Shown: positions 53,801 to 61,526 of the stretch, one piece after another
How the letters are laid out: every line of letters begins with the position of its first letter
Numbering within the stretch: the stretch's first letter is position 1
From: Micromonospora_E sp048060115
Lineage (GTDB): Bacteria > Actinomycetota > Actinomycetes > Mycobacteriales > Micromonosporaceae
Reading direction: 5' to 3'
Length of the DNA: 64,000 nt
Assembly (NCBI RefSeq): GCF_048060115.1
Contig: NZ_JBHMIM010000002.1
Span: 124,001-188,000 of the forward strand
Notes under the pieces: generated by a model
The model's database searches: none
What the model saw: the letters and a program-made list of their open reading frames with translations, nothing else
What the model was told of the DNA's origin: nothing
Made by a program: the position numbers and the translations under genes

Positions 53801-54539
53801 GGGACTGACCGGCCCGGGTGCTGATGTAGTCGGTGCGCAGCGAAGGAGTCAGCGCGTTCTGGCTGAACGCACGCAGCACCACGATCCGTTCCCGGGAGAG
53901 GAACTCCTTGTTGCGGGCCAGCGACGCGCCGGCGCGCATGTGGTCGCTCAGTTGGGTGTCGCTGGCCAGCTGGGCGGCCGAGTCACGGATGTCGAGCAGG
54001 TCGCTGAGCAGGACCTCGTACGCGCGGGCGGCCTCGGTGAGTCGGAAGTTGCCGTCGGCGGTGGCGCTGTTGACCACCTGACTGCGTACGCCGGGCAGGT
54101 CGGCGAGGTTCTGATCGATCCGGGACAGCAGGTTGCGGAAGTTCACCGGCAGGTCGGTCAGCTCGGCGCGGCGCTGTGAGTACGGCGCGCGGGAACTCTC
54201 GACCGTGCCGTGCAGCGCGTTGTAGACATCCAGGTAGCGCTGCTTGGCCTCGGCGTTCTCAGTGCCCAGCAGCAGCACCGCCGCGGCCCGTTCGTTCTGC
54301 AGGTCGTGCACCAGGTCACCGGAGGCCGCAGTCAATGTCGACAGCGTGCGGGCCTGGGCCGCGTTGTCAGCGGTCTCCAGGTGACCGATGAGACCATTGG
54401 TGCCGACCACGATCGTCGCCAGAGTCGGAACGATCATGATCAGACCGAGCTTGGACCAGATCGGCAGATCGTTGAGCCGGCCAATCGGCCGGCGGAGACG
54501 CGACAGGAAGGACTCTGCCGTCTTCGGCCGCTTGCTCAC
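50868..54539 (-). CDS. cvnA: nitrate/nitrite-sensing-domain histidine kinase of the conservon (CvnA-like)
   Basis: GTG 54539 has GAGGAGG 8 bases upstream (MSKRPKTAE). 1223 residues. A first membrane helix lies near 31-49, an extracellular nitrate/nitrite-sensing-type region to about 330, a second helix (LLVETILLLIVLLLAILFAA, in part) near 337-360, then HAMP. The ATPase domain has LFDNATAFSPPDSQV (N box) and VEDRGIGVS (G1 box). No canonical phospho-His box is evident. About 500 residues of Pro/Gln/Ala-rich sequence follow, with DNA repeats. The tail has ESAWF, DDGWRAA and GLPKRVPMAQLVPGG. It is the sensor of a four-gene conservon. Confidence 0.9.
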   Translation of the reverse strand: MSKRPKTAESFLSRLRRPIGRLNDLPIWSKLGLIMIVPTLATIVVGTNGLIGHLETADNAAQARTLSTLTAASGDLVHDLQNERAAAVLLLGTENAEAKQRYLDVYNALHGTVESSRAPYSQRRAELTDLPVNFRNLLSRIDQNLADLPGVRSQVVNSATADGNFRLTEAARAYEVLLSDLLDIRDSAAQLASDTQLSDHMRAGASLARNKEFLSRERIVVLRAFSQNALTPSLRTDYISTRAGQSQSRQSFEAAATQDDLEFYNQTVAGPALREADTYGGFIRGQSEESMANTPFGSDAWDAALIGHADLIRTVEQKIDSDVVNEATILRDEVQQQLLVETILLLIVLLLAILFAALVARSMARSLRELRQGALAVAQFGLPQAVARLRDPQVTAHTSPMQLANQIAEPLPVRSKDEFGQVTEAFNAVHLEAVKTAAEQAALRSSVSTMFVNLARRSQILVDRLIGHLDRLERGEEDPDRLSELFQLDHLATRMRRNDENLLVLAGADSTRVQREPAALIDVLRAAQSEVEHYTRVEFGIVDRDIEVSAHAVNDLVHLVAELFDNATAFSPPDSQVMVEARRVGDRAVLYVEDRGIGVSADQLRDLNERLANPPMVDVAVSRMMGLVVVARLATRHGVKVELRPATDRGTIADVTLPTPVLIPRALAGRNVGPAAYGSGGTESPGGTESPGVAGRQPFPAPLALEGGGNAGGPFGGNASGPFGGQPAEPPAPAGPPPRPFEPAPINGGGPASQAPPARPMPAWSDLTGAANGTNGVANGSNGSDVFNQLPTNGQRTDPLPQRRSNDHWTVDGEVTGTAPTSGVPRQMPASPETHAPPHQQPVSGQPYVPPVSAPPVRPFSAPPVAPAPSRPQTGYQQQQPTAFQSSAAFPRPPQQQTPPQTPSLAPPQQQPQQPPAAPAHQPPAAPPRSAPPAAPPRSAPPAAPPRSAPPAWPPVASDRDAVTPPVPEKLAAALDMTAELPRVTKSAADNSVTAPHPVVTPSKAGPKQFADETMELPIFRELESAWFRTRRPTAEEARAAAAAMIKPTGGATSTATTQPIAKVDTARPATSTPAPTPTPTPRAPAAASGGGTGTSLPRRPEPAAATSRPTGGAEGAGRSGSWQTAADDGWRAASAAAEVTAEEKTQAGLPKRVPMAQLVPGGVEKATTSVQRRTPEAVRGLLSAYHRGVKRGRTQPKDDHSTNPGATPGGQQSSQAGKEHEG
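51684..51764. repeat. 27-bp tandem repeat x3 in the conservon kinase gene
   Basis: Three exact copies of a 27-base unit followed by a partial fourth (GCGGGCGG). On the coding strand each unit gives APPRSAPPA-like nonapeptides, so the repeat is in frame and can vary in number without a frameshift. Confidence 0.85.
52366..52500. repeat. short in-frame tandem repeats in the conservon kinase gene
   Basis: A 24-base unit at 52366-52389 is repeated at 52390-52413 with one mismatch (GPFGGNA-type peptide). An exact 18-base unit occupies 52465-52482 and 52483-52500 (GGTESP peptide). Both lie in the low-complexity linker. Confidence 0.75.
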
Positions 54540-55053
54540 GTCACCGCCCTCCTCGTCGGCGCCGGCTGGACGCACCGGGCACCGCCCATCGGCCGACCCG
54601 GGGCGGATCGGACCCCCGAGATTCCATCACGATGCCACCCAAAGAGAAAGCCCAGGTGGTCTGTTACAGCGAGTGTGACGCGATGGTTATCGGGACTTAC
54701 ACCGAATTGCACTGATGCGACCACGCTCAGTAATCATTCCTGTCCGTCTTGCCCGCTTCGAGAGCAACGGCGCTCTCAGAGTGCGACGTGTCATCTTACG
54801 CTCATGGTCCCGCGCCACCGCCACTGACGGGACGTGCCAGGTTTGCGGCGTCCGTAACAATCCTGCCGCCGACCGACCCCGTGCGACCGCCCGAAAGGGC
54901 CATGGCGGATCGTCCGATGGGAAGCTCTCGCACCGGGAACGAGCCCGGGGCCAATGGAAACCCGCACCGCAAGCCGGGCCTGGCACCACCGGACCCGGTC
55001 CCAGGAACATCCCCAGGGCGCCAGCGCGGTCCGCACCCGCCCGCCACTCGCCG
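54540..55053. other. non-coding region upstream of the conservon
   Basis: About 500 bases between the conservon kinase start and the adenosine deaminase stop. It should hold the conservon promoter on the minus strand and the end of the deaminase transcript. A GAGAGC-AACGGC-GCTCTC dyad lies at 54760-54777. Reading frames here lack proper codon bias. I see no gene. Confidence 0.4.
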
Positions 55054-56130
55054 TCAGACGATCAGTTTCCCGTACGCCGGTTTGATCACGTCGTCGATGA
55101 TCGCCAACCGTTCGTCGAACGGGATGAACGCGCTCTTCATCGCGTTGATCGTCAACCACCGCAACTCAGCCCACCCCCACCCGAACGCCTCCACCAACAG
55201 CCACATCTCCCGAGACATCGACGTACCACTCATCAACCGGTTGTCCGTGTTCACCGTCACCCGGAACCGCAGATCACGCAACAACCCGATCGGATGCTCA
55301 CCCACCGACCCCACCGCACCCGTCTGCACATTCGACGACGGACACAACTCCAACGGAATCCGCTTGTCCCGCACATACGATGCCAACCGCCCCAACCGCG
55401 CCCCACCACCCACCTCGATATCATCCACGATCCGCACCCCATGCCCCAGCCGATCCGCCCCACACCACTGAATCGCCTGCCAGATCGACGGCAACCCGAA
55501 AGCCTCACCCGCATGAATCGTGAAATGGAAATTCTCCCGCTGCAGATACTCGAAGGCGTCCAGATGACGAGTCGGCGGAAAACCAGCCTCCGCACCCGCG
55601 ATGTCGAACCCCACCACCCCCGCATCCCGATACCGCACCGCCAACTCCGCAATCTCCTGCGACCGCGCCGCATGCCGCATCGCCGTCAACAACGTCCCCA
55701 CCCGGATCACCCGACCCGCCCGCGCCGCCTCCACCGCCCCCGCGGCGAACCCGGCCACCACCGCCTCCACCACCTGACCCAACCCCAACCCCCGCGACAG
55801 ATGCTGCTCCGGCGCGAACCGCACCTCCGCGTACACCACCCCGTCCGCCGCCAGATCCACCGCACACTCCGCGGCCACCCGGAACAACCCCGCCTCCGTC
55901 TGCATCACCGCCACCGTGTGCGCAAACGTCTCCAGATAACGCTCCAACGACCCCGAATCGGCCGCCGACACGAACCACCGACCCAACTCGTCCGGATCCG
56001 TCACCGGCAGAACATGCCCCACCTCCGCCGCCAACTCCACCACCGTGGCCGGACGCAACCCACCATCCAGATGGTCATGCAACAACGCCTTCGGCACCCG
56101 AACGATCTCCGCCAACGAAATAGCCGCCAT
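55054..56130 (-). CDS. add: adenosine deaminase
   Basis: 358 residues from ATG 56130. Zinc and catalytic motifs are all present: LLHDHLDGG, TIHAGEAFG (His and Glu), RLGHGVRI (His) and VTVNTDNRLMSGT (Asp). It converts adenosine and deoxyadenosine to inosine forms in the cytosol. Codon use differs sharply from the neighbours: GCG, GTG, CGG, GGG and TTG dominate over GCC, GTC, CTG and GGC, making the plus strand C-rich over this gene. This suggests a different origin or an unusual bias. It is divergent from the rRNA methyltransferase gene. Confidence 0.93.
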   Translation of the reverse strand: MAAISLAEIVRVPKALLHDHLDGGLRPATVVELAAEVGHVLPVTDPDELGRWFVSAADSGSLERYLETFAHTVAVMQTEAGLFRVAAECAVDLAADGVVYAEVRFAPEQHLSRGLGLGQVVEAVVAGFAAGAVEAARAGRVIRVGTLLTAMRHAARSQEIAELAVRYRDAGVVGFDIAGAEAGFPPTRHLDAFEYLQRENFHFTIHAGEAFGLPSIWQAIQWCGADRLGHGVRIVDDIEVGGGARLGRLASYVRDKRIPLELCPSSNVQTGAVGSVGEHPIGLLRDLRFRVTVNTDNRLMSGTSMSREMWLLVEAFGWGWAELRWLTINAMKSAFIPFDERLAIIDDVIKPAYGKLIV

Positions 56131-56220
56131 AGGTGGAGAGTAGTAGGACCACACAGGCCGATCCGGACGGGCTCGGCGGACGGCCGGCCGGTGCCCCGAC
56201 CGACGAGCCGGGGCGGCAGG

Positions 56221-57078
56221 ATGTCGGTGATGCATGCCGACGTTCTGCCGTACCTGCGCTGCCCGGTCTGTCGTGCTCCGTTCGCGGCCGACGGCGATGG
56301 CACCGCGCGGACGCTGCGCTGCCCGACCGGGCACAGCTTCGACGTCGCCCGGCAGGGCCACGTCGACCTGGTCACCGGTCGGACCGGGTACGCCGGGGAC
56401 AGCCCCGAGATGGTCGCGGCCCGCGCCGACTTCCTGCGCCGGGGGCACTTCGCCGTGGTCGCCGCCGGGCTCGCGCAGGCCGCCCGCGAGCACCTGCCAC
56501 CGACCCGGCCGTTCGTGGTCGACGCCGGTGCCGGCACGGGCACCTACCTGTCGGCGGTGCTGGACGCCCTGCCGGACGCCGTCGGCCTGGCCCTGGACAT
56601 TTCGAAGGCGGCGGTACGCCGGGCCGCCCGCGCCCATCCGGCGGCAGCGGCGGTCCGTTGCGACACCTGGCGGCCGTTGCCCGTGGCCGCCGATTCCGCT
56701 GGCCTGATCCTGAACGTGTTCGCCCCCCGCAACGGCGCCGAGTTCGCCCGGATCCTGCACCCCCGAGGGGTTCTGCTCGTGGTCGCGCCGCTGCCGGAGC
56801 ATCTCGGCGAGCTCGTCGGGGCGCTGCGGCTGCTCACGGTCGACCCCGCCAAGCAGGACCGGATCGGCGCAACGCTCGGCGGGCACTTCGCCGAGGTGTC
56901 CCGGCGTACGCTGCGCCAGCGTCTGCGGCTGGGCCATGACGACGTCGCCGCGTCGGTACGGATGGGGCCGAGCTCCTGGCACGCCGACCCGCAGGCGCTG
57001 GCCACCTCGATCGCCGCCCTGCCGGAGCCGGTGACGGTCACGGTCGCTGTCCAGCTAACGGTCTACCGGCCACGCTGA
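56221..57078 (+). CDS. RlmA-like 23S rRNA (guanine-N1)-methyltransferase
   Basis: 285 residues from ATG 56221 (ATG 56230 also possible). The N-terminal zinc finger is RCPVCRAPF with a second Cys/His pair in RCPTGHSFD, exactly placed as in RlmA/TlrB. VDAGAGTGTYLSAVLDA is the SAM site, with NVFAPRN and the block RADFLRRGHF typical of the family. RlmA(I/II) methylates G745 or G748 in 23S rRNA; the type II form (TlrB) gives tylosin resistance in actinomycetes. Which of the two cannot be decided from sequence by eye. Confidence 0.87.
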   Translation: MSVMHADVLPYLRCPVCRAPFAADGDGTARTLRCPTGHSFDVARQGHVDLVTGRTGYAGDSPEMVAARADFLRRGHFAVVAAGLAQAAREHLPPTRPFVVDAGAGTGTYLSAVLDALPDAVGLALDISKAAVRRAARAHPAAAAVRCDTWRPLPVAADSAGLILNVFAPRNGAEFARILHPRGVLLVVAPLPEHLGELVGALRLLTVDPAKQDRIGATLGGHFAEVSRRTLRQRLRLGHDDVAASVRMGPSSWHADPQALATSIAALPEPVTVTVAVQLTVYRPR

Positions 57079-57103
57079 CCCGCGCCGGCCGGCTGTCAGC
57101 AGA

Positions 57104-57784
57104 TCAGGTGGAGAGATCGATCTCTTCCCAGCCAGCTGGCAGATCGTGGTACGGCCCCCGGAAGATGACCACCCACTCCAGCGCCCAGCGCCGCTGCCCG
57201 ATGGCGTTGGCGTCGACCACCCCGGGTAGCGGCTCGCCGCGCCGTTCCGCCTCCAGGTAACCCCAGTCGAGGCAGTAGTAGAAGTCCAACAGCACCGCCG
57301 CCTCCGCCGCGTCGCGCGGCGCGACGAGGGTCCGGGACCGCCACTGGGCGAATGTCTCACCGGCGGGCAGGTTCGGCAGCAACGCCATCAGCCGGTCGTC
57401 CGAGACCGCGACCGGGTCCAGGTGCCGGGTCAGGCCCAGCACCCAGGCCAGCGCGAAGATCGCATCGTGGTGCAGCACGAACGACCGGTGGTCGCCCCGG
57501 CCGCCGATGACGAACTGCCACTCCGGTGGGGTGACCAGCTCGACCAGGTGCGAGTTGAGCAGCCAGCTCATCGCGGCCTGCGGTGGCATGCCGAAACAGC
57601 GTGCGAGTACCAGGTGCAGAATGGCGGTCCGAGCCTCGATCTCGGGGGTGGGCCGCAGCTCGACCCCGTCGCCCGGCTCCCAGACCAGCGGAAAGCCGGC
57701 CGGCGGCAGCGGTAGGCGGAGCCGACGCAGCTCGTCGAGACTCTCCGCGCGGATGGCGTGAGGATCAGGAGCGAGTACGGTCAC
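57104..57784 (-). CDS. DUF4272 domain-containing protein
   Basis: 226 residues from GTG 57784; the frame is open 31 codons upstream but without a better site. The pattern of DUF4272 is visible: RAESLDELRRLRLPLP, ELRPTPEIEARTAILHLVLARCFG, FALAWVLGLTRHLDPV and a C-terminal WEEIDLST. The function of the family is unknown. The gene could be the last of the nucleoside operon, 133 bases after deoA, and converges with the rRNA methyltransferase. Confidence 0.83.
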   Translation of the reverse strand: MTVLAPDPHAIRAESLDELRRLRLPLPPAGFPLVWEPGDGVELRPTPEIEARTAILHLVLARCFGMPPQAAMSWLLNSHLVELVTPPEWQFVIGGRGDHRSFVLHHDAIFALAWVLGLTRHLDPVAVSDDRLMALLPNLPAGETFAQWRSRTLVAPRDAAEAAVLLDFYYCLDWGYLEAERRGEPLPGVVDANAIGQRRWALEWVVIFRGPYHDLPAGWEEIDLST

Positions 57785-57917
57785 AGGCTTCGCTTTCCCG
57801 CTAGTCGACGACGGCGTTCCCCCTGAACGAACCTCCCCCGGCGTGGCAGGATATCCGCTCTGTGTCACGGTTACCACGACACGGGGTGTTCGGTGTGGCT
57901 GGTACGGGTTGCCCGGC

Positions 57918-59231
57918 TCAGCCGATCCGCTCGATCACCAGGTCCCGCGGCTGCGGTGCGGTGTCGACGAGACCGATGGCGCCGTCCGGGCCGATCTCCC
58001 CGACCAGGTCGGGTAGCACGTCGGCGATCCGGGTCGGGTCGTCGGCGCGCAGCTCGATGAGCGGGTCACCGGCGCGGACCCACTCGCCGGGTTTGCGGTG
58101 CAGGATCACACCGGCGCCGGCGCTGACCGGGTCCTCCTTGCGGGCACGTCCGGCTCCGAGCCGCCAGGCGGCGACGCCAATCAGCCGGGCGTCCAGGGCG
58201 GCCAGCCAGCCGTCCCGGTCGGCACGGATCAGTTCCGCCTCGGCGGCGACTGGGAGCGCGGCGTGCGGGTCGCCGCCCTGCGCGGCGATCATCGCGCGCC
58301 AGGTGTCCATCGCCCGACCGTCACGCAGTGCCGCAGCCGGATCGGCGTCGGGCAGGCCGGCGGCGTCCAGCATCTCCCGGGCCAGCGCGAGGGTGAGTTC
58401 CACGACGTCCGCCGGCCCACCGCCAGCGAGGACCTCGACCGATTCGGTGACCTCGACGGCGTTGCCGACCGTTCGCCCCAGCGGGGTGGACATCTCGGTG
58501 AGCAGGGCGACGGTGCGTACGCCGTGCGCGGTGCCCAGGTCGACCATGGTGCGGGCGAGTTCGCGGGCGTCGGTGACCGAGGACATGAAGGCACCGGTGC
58601 CGACCTTGACGTCCAGAACAAGCGCGCCGGTGCCTTCAGCGATCTTCTTGCTCATGATCGAGCTGGCGATCAGCGGAATCGCTTCCACGGTGCCGGTGAC
58701 GTCGCGCAACGCGTACAGCTTGCGGTCGGCCGGGGCGAGTCCGTCGCCGGCGGCGCAGATGACCGCGCCGACGTCGCGCAGTTGGCTGACGAAGCGGGTG
58801 TTGGTGAGGTCCGCCCGCCAGCCGGGGATCGACTCCAGCTTGTCCAGGGTGCCGCCGGTGTGGCCGAGGCCTCGGCCGGACAGCTGCGGTACGGCGGCAC
58901 CGCAGGCGGCGACCAGCGGGGTCAACGGCAAGGTGATCTTGTCGCCGACGCCGCCGGTGGAGTGCTTGTCGACGGTGGGGCGGGGCACGGTCGACAGGTC
59001 GAGCCGTTCGCCGCTGTCGATCATGGCGGCGGTCCAGCGGGCGATCTCGGCGGTGTCCATGCCCCGGAGCAGGATCGCCATCGCCAGGGCGGACATCTGC
59101 TCGTCGGCGACCTCGCCCCGGGTGTACGCGGCGATCGTCCAGTCGATCTGCGCGTCGCTGAGCCGGCCACCGTCCCGCTTGGCGCGGATCACGTCCACGA
59201 CCCCGGCGATCTTGGGCTTATCGATAGACAA
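57918..59231 (-). CDS. deoA: thymidine phosphorylase
   Basis: 437 residues from TTG 59231, preferred for GAAGG about 9 bases upstream; GTG 59258 is in frame. The N-terminus (IAGVVDVIRAKRDGGRLS), the phosphate/base-binding KHSTGGVGDKITLPL and SGRGLGHTGGTLDKLESIPG (in part), and KKIAEGTGALVLDVKVGTGAFM are typical of pyrimidine-nucleoside phosphorylases. It cleaves thymidine or deoxyuridine with phosphate to deoxyribose-1-phosphate. It follows cdd in the same direction, so cytidine is first deaminated and then cleaved. Confidence 0.93.
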   Translation of the reverse strand: MSIDKPKIAGVVDVIRAKRDGGRLSDAQIDWTIAAYTRGEVADEQMSALAMAILLRGMDTAEIARWTAAMIDSGERLDLSTVPRPTVDKHSTGGVGDKITLPLTPLVAACGAAVPQLSGRGLGHTGGTLDKLESIPGWRADLTNTRFVSQLRDVGAVICAAGDGLAPADRKLYALRDVTGTVEAIPLIASSIMSKKIAEGTGALVLDVKVGTGAFMSSVTDARELARTMVDLGTAHGVRTVALLTEMSTPLGRTVGNAVEVTESVEVLAGGGPADVVELTLALAREMLDAAGLPDADPAAALRDGRAMDTWRAMIAAQGGDPHAALPVAAEAELIRADRDGWLAALDARLIGVAAWRLGAGRARKEDPVSAGAGVILHRKPGEWVRAGDPLIELRADDPTRIADVLPDLVGEIGPDGAIGLVDTAPQPRDLVIERIG

Positions 59232-59294
59232 TTGGTCATACCTTCGCGACAACTCCACGATCGCTCGGATCCTGGAGACAGGGACGGGACGCGG

Positions 59295-60098
59295 TCAGCC
59301 TTGCCAGCGGTTGCTCACCTCGGTGGGTGGCTCGCCCTCCCCCGCCCAGGAGACCGCGCCTTCGGCGTCGACCACCACCACCCGATGGGTGCGGGCCCGG
59401 CCCCAGGCGACCACCGACTCCGCCGCCGGCCAGCTCGGCGCCTCCTCCAGGATGCCCGAGCCGGCGGCCTCGCCGGTCGACTCGGACCGCTCCCAGTAGC
59501 CGGTCCAGACCACCTCGCCACCGGCCGAGTCAGGGTGCACGAAGACCGTTCCCCGCCCCCGCCACTTGGCCAGCCGGGCCGGCACCGCGGTGTCCGGGGC
59601 CACCACCGGCCGGCCAGCGCCGTCGGCCCGCCCGATGTGCTCGGTGCCGACGCGGGTCCGATCCGCCGAGCCACGACCGCGACCCGAGCTACCGCCGGGT
59701 GCCAGGGCCGCCGCCGCGAGATCCGCCGGGCCGAACGCGTGCGGCAGCAACTCGGCCACGGTCAGCGGCTCCGGCAGCGCCTCGACCAGGCAGTCCGGGC
59801 CGCCGTGCTCCCACAGCAGTTGCCGGCACCGCCCGCACGGCATCAGCGGCTGGCCGTCGCCGCCGACGCAGGACAGCGCCACCAGCCGGCCACCGCCGGT
59901 GCTGTGCAGCGACGACACCACCCCGCACTCGGCGCAGAGCACCACGCCGTACGCGGCGTTCTCCACGTTGCAGCCGACGACCACCCGGCCGTCGTCGACC
60001 AGGGCGGCCGCGCCGACCGGGAAGTTCGAGTACGGCGCGTACGCGTGCTGCATGGCCTCCGTCGCGGCACGCCGCAGCTCCACCCAGTCGATCTCCAC
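59295..60098 (-). CDS. cdd: cytidine deaminase with a C-terminal extension domain
   Basis: GTG 60098 has AGGAGGG 5 bases upstream. 267 residues. Residues 1-125 form the deaminase: FPVGAAALVDDG, CNVENAAYG, the catalytic CAE (Cys55, Glu57) and PCGRC (Cys88, Cys91). It deaminates cytidine and deoxycytidine. Ordinary tetrameric cytidine deaminases end at about 130 residues. Here a linker rich in Gly/Arg is followed by a separate ~100-residue domain (FVHPDSAGGEVVWTGYWERSE, ESVVAWGRARTHRVVVVDAEG, in part) that I cannot assign. It precedes deoA by 36-63 bases. Confidence 0.9.
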   Translation of the reverse strand: MEIDWVELRRAATEAMQHAYAPYSNFPVGAAALVDDGRVVVGCNVENAAYGVVLCAECGVVSSLHSTGGGRLVALSCVGGDGQPLMPCGRCRQLLWEHGGPDCLVEALPEPLTVAELLPHAFGPADLAAAALAPGGSSGRGRGSADRTRVGTEHIGRADGAGRPVVAPDTAVPARLAKWRGRGTVFVHPDSAGGEVVWTGYWERSESTGEAAGSGILEEAPSWPAAESVVAWGRARTHRVVVVDAEGAVSWAGEGEPPTEVSNRWQG

Positions 60099-60118
60099 GA
60101 CTGCCCTCCTCAACCCGG

Positions 60119-60236
60119 ACCGGCTACCGCCACTGACCGGTCGACCCGCACCGGCTACCGCTACTGGCCGGTCGACCCCGCTGGCCGGGTGACCCCGACT
60201 GCCACGGAACCTGACCGGCCAGTAGTAAACGGTAGC
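60119..60236. repeat. 29-bp direct repeat with inverted copy between cdd and the permease gene
   Basis: Bases 60119-60147 and 60150-60178 are copies of a 29-base unit with two mismatches (ACCGGCTACCG...CGGTCGACCC). A broken inverted copy follows at 60213-60236 (GACCGGCCAGTAG, TAAA, CGGTAGC), which can pair with the second copy. It may be a terminator after the permease genes or a regulatory structure of the cdd leader. Confidence 0.65.
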
Positions 60237-60245
60237 TGGCCCTGA

Positions 60246-61511
60246 TCAGGCCTTGATGTAGGGCTTACCGTCAGCGGCCGGTGCCCGTACCCGACCGACC
60301 AGTCCGGCCACCGCGAGGATCGTCGCCAGGTAGGGCAGCATCGCCAGGAACTGGCTCGGGATCGCGCTGCTGATCGCCCCCAGATAGGCACCGAGCTGGT
60401 CGGCGAAGCCGAAGAACAGCGACGCGACCAGCGCCCCGGTCGGGCTCCACCGGCCGAAGATCATCGCGGCGAGGGCGATGAAACCCTTGCCACCGATCAT
60501 GTTCTTGGTGAAGGAATAGAGCAGCAGGGTGTACGACCCGCCGCCGATCCCGGCGACCATGCCGGCCAGCAGCACGTTTCGGTAGCGCAGCCCCAGCACC
60601 CGTACGCCGAGGGTGTCGGCCGCGATCGGGTGCTCGCCGACCGACCGGGTCCGCAGCCCCCACCGGGTGCGGAACAGCGCCACGTTGATCACCACGACCA
60701 GGATCAACGCCAGGTAGAGAAAGATGTTGCCGCGAAACAGTGCCGGCCCGATCACCGGGATCTGCGACAGCAGCGGAATCTCCCAGGTGCCGAAGTGCGG
60801 CGGCTGGTTGTAGGCCGGCTGGTCGGTCTGCATCAGCCGCTCGTAGAGGAACCCGGTCAGGCCGATCGCGAACAGGTTCAGCACGATGCCGATGACCACC
60901 TGGTCGACCAGGTAGCGGATGGCGAACAGGGCCAGCAGCAGCGAGATGAACGCCCCGCCGAACGCGGCGGCGATCAGCCCGACCCAGACGTTGCCGGACA
61001 TGGTGCCGATCAGCGCACCGGCGAACGCACCCATCAGCAGCTGTCCTTCGATGGCCACGTTGACCACGCCGGAACGTTCGCAGAGCACCCCGGCCAGCGA
61101 CCCGAAGATCAGCGGCAGGGCCAGCAGGAACGTGCCGCGCACCATGTTGACCATCGGCATGAAGTTCTGCCCGGTCGGCGCGGTGGAGATCTGCCAGCAC
61201 AGGAAGCTGAGCACGAAGCCGACGACGCCGACGGCGAGCAGCGACTTGTACCAGCGACCGTACGGGCTGAGCAGCGCCGCTCCCGCAGCGAGCGCGATCA
61301 GGCCGAACAGCACCGCGCCGACGGTGCCCGGGATGCGCAGCGCGGCACCGCCAGCGGTCTCACTCAGGGTGAACCGGGCCTCTTGCGGGTCGGCCAGGGT
61401 GCCGAAGACGGACGCGGCGACGGCACCGGCCGCAGCCAGGCCGGCCCCGGTGATCCGGGTACGGTTCCAGAAGCGTGCCGTGACGGCGACCGGTGTGTCA
61501 GTTGCAATCAT
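60246..61511 (-). CDS. nucleoside/sugar ABC transporter permease
   Basis: 421 residues from ATG 61511. About ten membrane helices. CERSGVVNVAIEGQLLMGAFAGALIG (in part) and GFIALAAMIFGRWSP are the signatures of BPD-type permeases of the purine/pyrimidine nucleoside (BmpA/NupQ) group. It forms a heterodimer with the permease encoded just upstream (15-base gap). The matching substrate-binding lipoprotein is not in the window. Position next to cdd, deoA and add supports nucleoside uptake. Confidence 0.9.
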   Translation of the reverse strand: MIATDTPVAVTARFWNRTRITGAGLAAAGAVAASVFGTLADPQEARFTLSETAGGAALRIPGTVGAVLFGLIALAAGAALLSPYGRWYKSLLAVGVVGFVLSFLCWQISTAPTGQNFMPMVNMVRGTFLLALPLIFGSLAGVLCERSGVVNVAIEGQLLMGAFAGALIGTMSGNVWVGLIAAAFGGAFISLLLALFAIRYLVDQVVIGIVLNLFAIGLTGFLYERLMQTDQPAYNQPPHFGTWEIPLLSQIPVIGPALFRGNIFLYLALILVVVINVALFRTRWGLRTRSVGEHPIAADTLGVRVLGLRYRNVLLAGMVAGIGGGSYTLLLYSFTKNMIGGKGFIALAAMIFGRWSPTGALVASLFFGFADQLGAYLGAISSAIPSQFLAMLPYLATILAVAGLVGRVRAPAADGKPYIKA

Positions 61512-61526
61512 GGTGGACAACGCCGG

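Noticed and set aside
54715..56220. Long plus-strand frame upstream of the rRNA methyltransferase, rich in His, Pro and Arg
   Set aside because: It is the complement of the adenosine deaminase gene with its unusual G-ending codons; the deaminase has all zinc motifs.
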